From: Nyssa sinensis
Taxonomy: Eukaryota; Streptophyta; Magnoliopsida; Cornales; Nyssaceae
DNA length: 64,000 bases
Direction of reading: 5' to 3'
NCBI GenBank assembly: GCA_008638375.1
Contig: CM018032.1
Coordinates: 4,560,501-4,624,500, forward strand
The notes under the pieces are model-generated. The model was not told the DNA's origin, did no database searches, and saw nothing but the letters and a program-made list of their open reading frames with translations. Positions 57,472 to 64,000 of this stretch are shown here, piece by piece; the stretch's first letter is position 1; each line of letters begins with the position of its first letter. A program made the translations under genes and the position numbers.

Positions 57472-58334
57472 TAACAGAATTACAAGATGTAAGTGTAAAC
57501 ACACAAACCCATGAAGCACCTCCATTTCCTGTTTAAAACCGCAATAATATATATATATATATATATCCAATAGCAATGCTACGATCCATAATTGCAACAA
57601 ATATTAGGAATAAACATGTCATGGTTCATGAGTGAGTATAATGATATATTATATAATCATCAGGAAGAAAACAATCTCAATTCTATCAATCTACGGCAAG
57701 AGGGATAAAAACATCACTCAAATTATTCTATTTTCTCCATAATCCGAATCCCAATAAGTATACTCCTAATTTGGCCCCTCGTAAGCCTGAGTGCTTTATG
57801 GGCTACTAATGCAATAGAGATAAACAATCACCCGCGTGGGTTTACGGCTCGTAAGCCGATGAGAGACACCATCCTTATAAAAAATAGAAGCCTGGGTAAT
57901 GCACAATCTCACCATGCTCAAAAGCACACAAAAGACGTGACTAATTTCTATCCCAAAATCCTTTCCTCATTGTTATCCGTTCCATGATCCCAAATATCTC
58001 AAATTCACACCACTCGGGTGCTTGATATCATCATATCCCTTCAAATCTCACACCACTCATGTATGCCCATACGATATGAATAACAACATCATCAAGGTGC
58101 AGAAGAACCACAAATAAATGTAAGACATGATATTTGATTCACAAGTAATAAGAGAAACAACCGTGATCATTCATATATCTATGATAGAAAAGTAAATGAC
58201 AATGAACATCAACATGGTAATCATATTCATTCCACGATACCTAACAAAAGTCCAATATTATAACAGTCATGATAATAGTCATATTATAGTGATAAATCAA
58301 TGCCAAGATATCTAAGAATAAGAACAAACATTGT
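56671..58334. other. Repeat-like DNA beginning TGTCACGCCCCTG
   Basis: The start resembles LTR or TIR ends of plant elements of the TGTCACGCCCC type, and a partner-like TCGGGTCATGACA occurs at about 60691-60703. Two (TA)n tracts (about 57430-57462 and 57547-57567) lie in duplicated CATCTCCATTTCC/CACCTCCATTTCC contexts. No coding region is recognised. Confidence 0.35.
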
Positions 58335-60704
58335 AATGTCTCATAATTTTGTAATATAAAATAAGTAGACTAAAATATTAATCATATATTATTATGTTGC
58401 ATAATTGATTTGTAATATCAAACAATGAGTTAGAAATTTGTTGGAGAATATTGGAGCTTATTTAAATTCATTAAATAACTATAGGGGTAAGACAGTCATT
58501 TTACCATCTTTGTGGGTCTGTGTGAGTGAGATACTCGAGAAATATTATAATGAAATTAAAATGAATATTATAAATGCTAATGAAATTTATAAATGAGTGG
58601 TGTATAAATAGAATGACAATAAGGGCAAAAAAATAAAGGGAAGGAGAGTCACAAAGTGATGGGCAAAAAGGTAAATTGGAGGAAAAAGGGAGTATAAAAG
58701 GAAGATTAGGGTTAGAGAATTCATAATTCTATGGCACTTTCTCTCTCTACTCTTTTATTTTCTCTTTTTCTCTCTCTCTCTAGGGGTGACTAGGGGTTTT
58801 ACTCTCCCTTGCTCTCAATTTCTTTATGGTTTTTCATGATCTAAGGCCGAATCTAAGAAACCAAGACTAGGGTTTCTCACGTAGATGTTCTCAACCGCTA
58901 TTCCAAGCTAGGGCAAGGAACAATCAAGAGAAAATCACAAGTTTTCAACTAGGGTTTTCAAGATCTATGAGATTATAGGTAAGGGTTCATAACCTAAGGA
59001 TGAGATGAAAGTGTAAATGTACATGATGTGTGAAATATATGTTTCTCATAGTGTGATATTCATGTTTATTGGATTTCATGGTGGTTGAAATGATGTAAGT
59101 ATGTAAATCTTATGGCTTTATATACGATTGGTTCTATTTTCTATCTTATTGTGTTCTTATTTATGTTGGAAGTCTTTTAGATAGTTTATAAAAAATTACG
59201 TGATGAGTAGATCTTTATTTCTTTGTATATATGAATCCTAGCATATGTTATGACTACCATATATTTTCTAAAATGTGTCTATGTGCTCTATTTCATGTTG
59301 TGATACGTAAACTTGATAAATAGACTATATTGTGAGTGTTACGTGACATGTTTGGGTGGAGATTATTGAAGAATAAATTATAAAGTTGAGATTGAGAATT
59401 ATAAATGTGTGAAATGTATTGTCACATATAACTTGTCACTACACGAGTACAAGCATCCACATGACACTACTTAAGTTTCTTTTTTTGTTAGATTCCTCTA
59501 CGGGGGCGTTGTTTCAACCCCCTATTAGTTGTAGGAAAGGGCAAAGAGCCTTGTCAAGGGACTCAATATTTATGAAGATGCACATTTTTGGCATTCTGGT
59601 GGAGTTTTGAGCATAGTTAATGTTCTAGTAGTGTTGGATGCTATAGATAAATTCTAATTGTTTAATTTGGATATTTTGTAAAACTTGTATATATCTATAT
59701 ATCTATATATCTATATATATGTTTCATGCAATGGAAGGAGAAGGACAAAAGCATTTAGTGTAATTTGAGTACAAATTGTGAACATCCTTTCTGTAATCAT
59801 AAACCCTTATTATAAGAGTTGTGTGAAAATATGAATGAAATGATGAATGTGTGTGCTGTATTCGAGTGAGAATCAAGTGCTTGAAAAAACTTTTTATAAT
59901 GATTGTAAATGATTGATTTAATCCCTTGTAATTATATAAAATGAGGTGTTTTATGTTAGAAATATTTTGCCTATGTTGTATAAATACTTGGTGAATAAAG
60001 GACCCAAAAGGAGGCTGTAAAGAATCATAAAATAACATGTTGAAGTTGTTCAATTACCAATTAAGTCAACCAGGGATGTCTTTCATTCGATTGAGAATTG
60101 GAACAAGTCGACTGAAACTTCAGAAGCTGATGAACCCATAAATCCCAAACTATCAATCGACTGGTATCTAGACTCAGTTGATTGGAAGGTTGACTGAAAT
60201 ATACAAACTTTCAATTTTTTTAGGCACACTATTGCCCAGATAACACTGTTATTAAATACCTTATTCACATTAAATGTAATTTAAGTAAATGGTTTTATTT
60301 AATGTAAATAAGGAAGTACCCCTAATTTGGAACCAATAAAAATAGTTCCAATGCCTAATTCCTTTAGAATAAAAAGTCATCTCTCCATTCTAAAAACAAA
60401 ATTTTGAAAATTCTGCCTTAGACCATAGCTAGTTGGATGGGTTACCCTATAGTTAAAATTTATTAAAAATTATTTTTTGGCTATTGGATACCAAAGAAAC
60501 AATTACTAGGACTTTTGCAAGGCCAATTCTCAGAATTTTAAATAGCTAATTTTCTGGGCCTTAGAACGATAGCATATTGGTAAAACCAAAGTGTTTGGGA
60601 CTCTGGTTGACTTCTATTAACCTGACAAGTTTGGGCTATCATATATTAATATTCCTTAGTAATTTTTCATCGCTTTTCAAGTCTTTGGAGGTCGGGTCAT
60701 GACA
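58335..60704 (+). repeat. LTR-like, promoter-containing repeat region
   Basis: It begins TGTAATGTCTCATAATTTTG and contains TATAAAAGG-like sequence near 58692 followed by a CT-rich leader at 58740-58785. It ends near GTCATGACA at 60703. This resembles a long plant Gypsy-type LTR, but I found no second copy and no pol domain. At 60060-60195 it carries GTCGACTG-type motifs like those in the Copia LTR. Confidence 0.3.
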
Positions 60705-60978
60705 AAAATATTACATACATCATATAACATGTACACATGTCAACAAGTAAGGACATCATCCTGGTCTTAATCATTACCCCATTACCAGAAGACACTACAT
60801 GTGTCTTTCATAATGTGCCTTAAATGTCTTACACTCTTACTATTCCATCCCTAGGACTACTTTGGCTCTTAACACTAAGGTATCTTGTCAAGTCTTAACG
60901 TACTCTATAGATATTACGCATTAGCCTACATAACGGGTACTCGTTTGCCTAAACGGATGTTAAAATTGTATTCCTGTG

Positions 60979-61750
60979 CTTAAAAAAATCCTAAAGAGGC
61001 CCTATCATATCATTTCTAAGTCATTTGAATGCTTTTTAAACCTATAAGAGAATTTTCGTAGTTTATCAAACATGTTATGCATTTACCGAGACACTGCCTC
61101 GCAAAATCGACATTGGAATCGGATCCAAATGGTCCAAAAACTCCAAAGATGTCCTCTTTACATTTTACTAACCCTTTTAAATATATGTTCCATGCCCAAA
61201 GACATGATGGTAATTTTATATATTCATGTGGAACCATCTAGAGTCCTTATTTCATTAATCTCATGTCATATTTGAGTTAACTGCGTCCAAAAATATTAGA
61301 AATGCCTGTTCCAGATTTTAATTTGGCTTTAAATTACTCAAAAATAGCTCTAGGGGTATTATCATCATTTTATTAATTTAGGTGAGACCATTATTGGGTC
61401 CTAATTTGTCGAATCTAGTTACATTTGAATTCCGAGCATCCAAAAACCTTGAAATAGCCATTTTCAGATTTTAATTAGCCTTTAGATTGCTTAAGTTATT
61501 ATTAATTATGGTATTTTAATAATTTGACATATTTATGTAAGACCACTTCGGGTCCTCAAATGTCCAAATCGACCCTGCTATTAAGTCTGGAACGTCCAAA
61601 AATTTTAAGAAACTCAAATTTTATTTTATTTGCATTTAAAATTCAATATTTTAAAAGAAGGGGCAATTTGATAATTTTTACTTTTTGAATTGGTTCAATA
61701 GTGAACCCTTTCCCTTCTAAACCAGTTTATTTTAAATCTTTAACAAAATT
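60979..61750. repeat. Degenerate tandem array, period about 153 bp
   Basis: The anchor GTCCAAAAA occurs at 61132, 61285, 61438 (as ATCCAAAAA) and 61594, spaced 153, 153 and 156 bp. Each is followed by matching phrases such as CAGATTTTAATT, GGCTTTAAATT and GTGAGACCA...GGGTCCT in order. An older unit probably precedes them from about 60979. At least four and perhaps five units are present. Confidence 0.75.
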
Positions 61751-64000
61751 CAAAATTTCCAAATCTGCGCAAACAAATAGCCCCAAATGCCGTTAGCCCA
61801 ATTGACTGACCTGAAACTCGTTTGACTAAACCCGTTTGAATAGACCAGACCCGAGTTTGACTCTTGACTGGACCCGGTTGACCATTAACTAGGTTAACCC
61901 GATTGGCCGGTCAACCCGCCGAAATAGTGTCTCCTTCTCCGGCACTGGTACACGAGAGACTTATTTTTCTGATCTGTTTTCCATGTTTTTCTTCACCATT
62001 TTTTTTTTTTTTATCATTTTCTCCCTAAACTCTCTTTAACTTAGATTTAGGTGTTTAACACAAGATTCCAGCGACCCCCTAAATTTCTCAGTTTCTCCTT
62101 GTTTCGACAACTATTTCTCACCGTTTTTGATCCATTGGATTCTCCAACATCCCTCCAGTGTCTTAAGATCCAGCTACTGGATCAAAACCGTCCAAAAACA
62201 CTACAAGGCCAAACTACTAGATTTCAAACCCAGTTTTCGGCGACCAAACTCTCTGCTTCCCTTCCACTATTCTTTGAGGTTTCAACTTTATTTTCCATAA
62301 ATTTTCAGGACATTTCTCACGCAAGAACCTTTTCAAAACACCAAAATAATCAACATTAGCCATCTCCAAGAGTTTCAGGGAACCCAGATGGATTTTCTCT
62401 CTTCCAATACACACACACACACACATATATACACACATCTATATATGCACACAACACCATTGCAGGCATGCAATACCCTCAGAGAACTCATAAGAAAGAC
62501 CTAAAAGTGCTTAAAATTTTCCTACCTCTAATCGGTTACTTTAGAGAGAGAAAATCTAAAGGGAGAGAGAGAAAGTATAAAGAGTCAAAAAATATCAAAG
62601 GGCAATTCGATAAATTGTCAGCTTAGACTGAGGATAGACTGGAGATAAATTAAAGATGAGTCAGATAAATTGTAAAATGAGTCGAGAAGTCATCAATATG
62701 ACATAGTGGGACTAAAAAGAAATTTTGGTAATTTATTCGGGGCTGGTATGAGTCATAGGACTACTTAGTCATCTATGGGATGTAAATAAATATGAAAATC
62801 CAAACGAAATAATTTGGAGAAACGAACTACATATTTGAATTTAGAGTGTCAAAATCAGCTAGTATACTAAGTTTGGTGCAATTCTGAGATAGTTTAAATT
62901 TAGACGAATATGTGCGAAGAGTTGGCCAACTGGCCATGTGGCACCTCGAGAAGCATGAAAAGCTTCTCCAAGAAGCTACTGAGACCTTTTAAAAGGGGGA
63001 CACATGTCAACAATGTGGTGGTGGAAGAAAGAGTAATTGTGTGTGTGAGGGTGCATGGTAGGGGGACATGGATGGAGTGATGAGACACATCACTCCTATC
63101 ACCTTTTTCTCTCTTCTCCTTTCCCTCACCATTTTCTAAATTCCCCCCTCCCTCTCTCTCTCTCTCTCTCACTTCTCATGTAAATCTCTATCTCTCTCTC
63201 TTGTTCAAACTTTCTCTCACTCACTCACTCACTCTCTTTCTTTCTCACTCTCCCTCCTATGGCAGGAAGTGTGTGTGTGTGTGTGTGTGTGTGTTGTGAG
63301 TGAGAAGAAGAGTGCGAGTGTGTTTTGTATGTTTGAGAGGGTAACAAAATATGTGAGTGTGTGTTTTAGTGTGAATCAGTATGTGTATTTGTGTGCGTAA
63401 CACACTGGGAGAACCAAAACAAAGAAGAAAAGAAAAGGAAGAAAAAGAGGAAAGAAAGGAAAAGAGGAAGACTAGAGGGGCAGGGCCTGCGCGTGGCAGC
63501 CACGAGAGCTGGGGCAAAATGCTTTCTCTCTAGAAACCGGAGCTATGGATGAAGGTAGGGGCTTCTAGACCACGTATTTAGTCTATATGTTTAATTTGGG
63601 TGTGATATGCATGATTTACAGTGGTTGAATGCATATGGATGAATATATGTGCAACTGTGTGTGGGTAGGTGTGTGACAATACGTGTTTCGTAGAGGAGAC
63701 CCATGTTTCGGTCTCCACAAGATATGAAGTGTTTTTAGGCATTGGGGAGGATAAACCACGTCTCCAGAAACTGAATGGAACAAATGGGACCAAAAATGGT
63801 AGCTGGGAATGGGAGAAAATAGTGATTGTATCTTCTCGCCAAAAATTCGTGCTTCATCAGAAACCTTTGTTTCTTGGCTTCTCGATCTATAAACATCACT
63901 AAGAAAGATGTCTAAAGAGTTTTAAAAAGATTCATGGTGAAAGGAGCTTCAAAATAACGCAAGAAAACAAGAGACAAAAATAAAAAAAAATTCCAGTTTC
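61751..64000. other. Repeat-rich right end of the window
   Basis: 61790-61920 has repeated GAC..GGTTGAC phrases like those in plant LTRs. Microsatellites are (CA)n at about 62409-62425, (CT)n at about 63149-63170 and (GT)n at about 63269-63294. Short ORFs in this stretch are low-complexity. I do not recognise a gene. Confidence 0.45.

Noticed and set aside
63257..63517. 86-codon minus-strand ORF rich in Ser, Phe, His and Thr
   Set aside because: It is translated from GT and GA simple repeats; low complexity.
1..64000. CRISPR arrays, bacterial operons, riboswitches, rRNA genes
   Set aside because: The repeats seen are microsatellites, transposons and one degenerate tandem array. No regularly spaced identical repeats, Shine-Dalgarno operons or rRNA signatures were seen.

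Overview
This window looks like nuclear DNA of a eudicot plant. It holds a large gene with canonical GT..AG introns, AT-rich intergenic DNA, many (TA)n, (GA)n and (CA)n microsatellites, L1-type and RTE-type LINE remnants, a Copia element, hAT-like and Mutator-like elements and SINE-like insertions. I see no sign of bacterial or viral organisation, and I cannot name the species from sequence alone.

The one complete gene I can support is a MEKK1-type MAP kinase kinase kinase on the + strand, 15181-42914. It has eight coding exons that join in phase into 604 codons plus a stop. The regulatory N-terminus and the glycine-rich loop are in exon 1. The rest of the kinase domain is spread over seven small exons. 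In the family this kinase starts the MEKK1-MKK1/2-MPK4 cascade of stress and immune signalling. A 15-codon upstream ORF overlaps the first in-frame ATG. At the left edge, positions 1-45 carry the first 15 codons of a second gene on the - strand, with an apparent 5' UTR intron, so the two genes diverge.

Layout: 1-1100 is the 5' end of the minus-strand gene. 1100-3336 is AT-rich DNA with a foldback element and a LINE 3' end. 3337-11956 is a decayed Copia element with PBS, gag-pol remnants, an extra 3' ORF and a truncated 3' LTR. 11957-14700 is AT-rich with tandem duplications. 14700-42914 is the kinase gene, where five of seven introns are 3.5-8.7 kb because of insertions: LINE fragments in both orientations, a hAT-like element with an 8-bp target duplication that itself holds a 5'-truncated LINE, SINE-like insertions, foldbacks and a 298-bp tandem duplication. 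42915-46200 is the 3' flank, perhaps with a spliced 3' UTR, and includes a Mutator- or hAT-like element with a 9-bp target duplication. 46200-64000 is intergenic and repeat-rich: LINE pieces, a TRIM-like mini LTR element at 52892-53889, an RTE-type reverse transcriptase remnant, LTR-like DNA and a degenerate tandem array of about 153 bp.

I found no unmistakably new biological system. The strongest leads are the uORF and start-codon arrangement of the kinase, the extra ORF and GTCGAC-type motif clusters of the Copia element, the TRIM-like element, the ORF1-to-RT internal deletion of a LINE, and the 153-bp tandem array with a detached copy at 54 kb.
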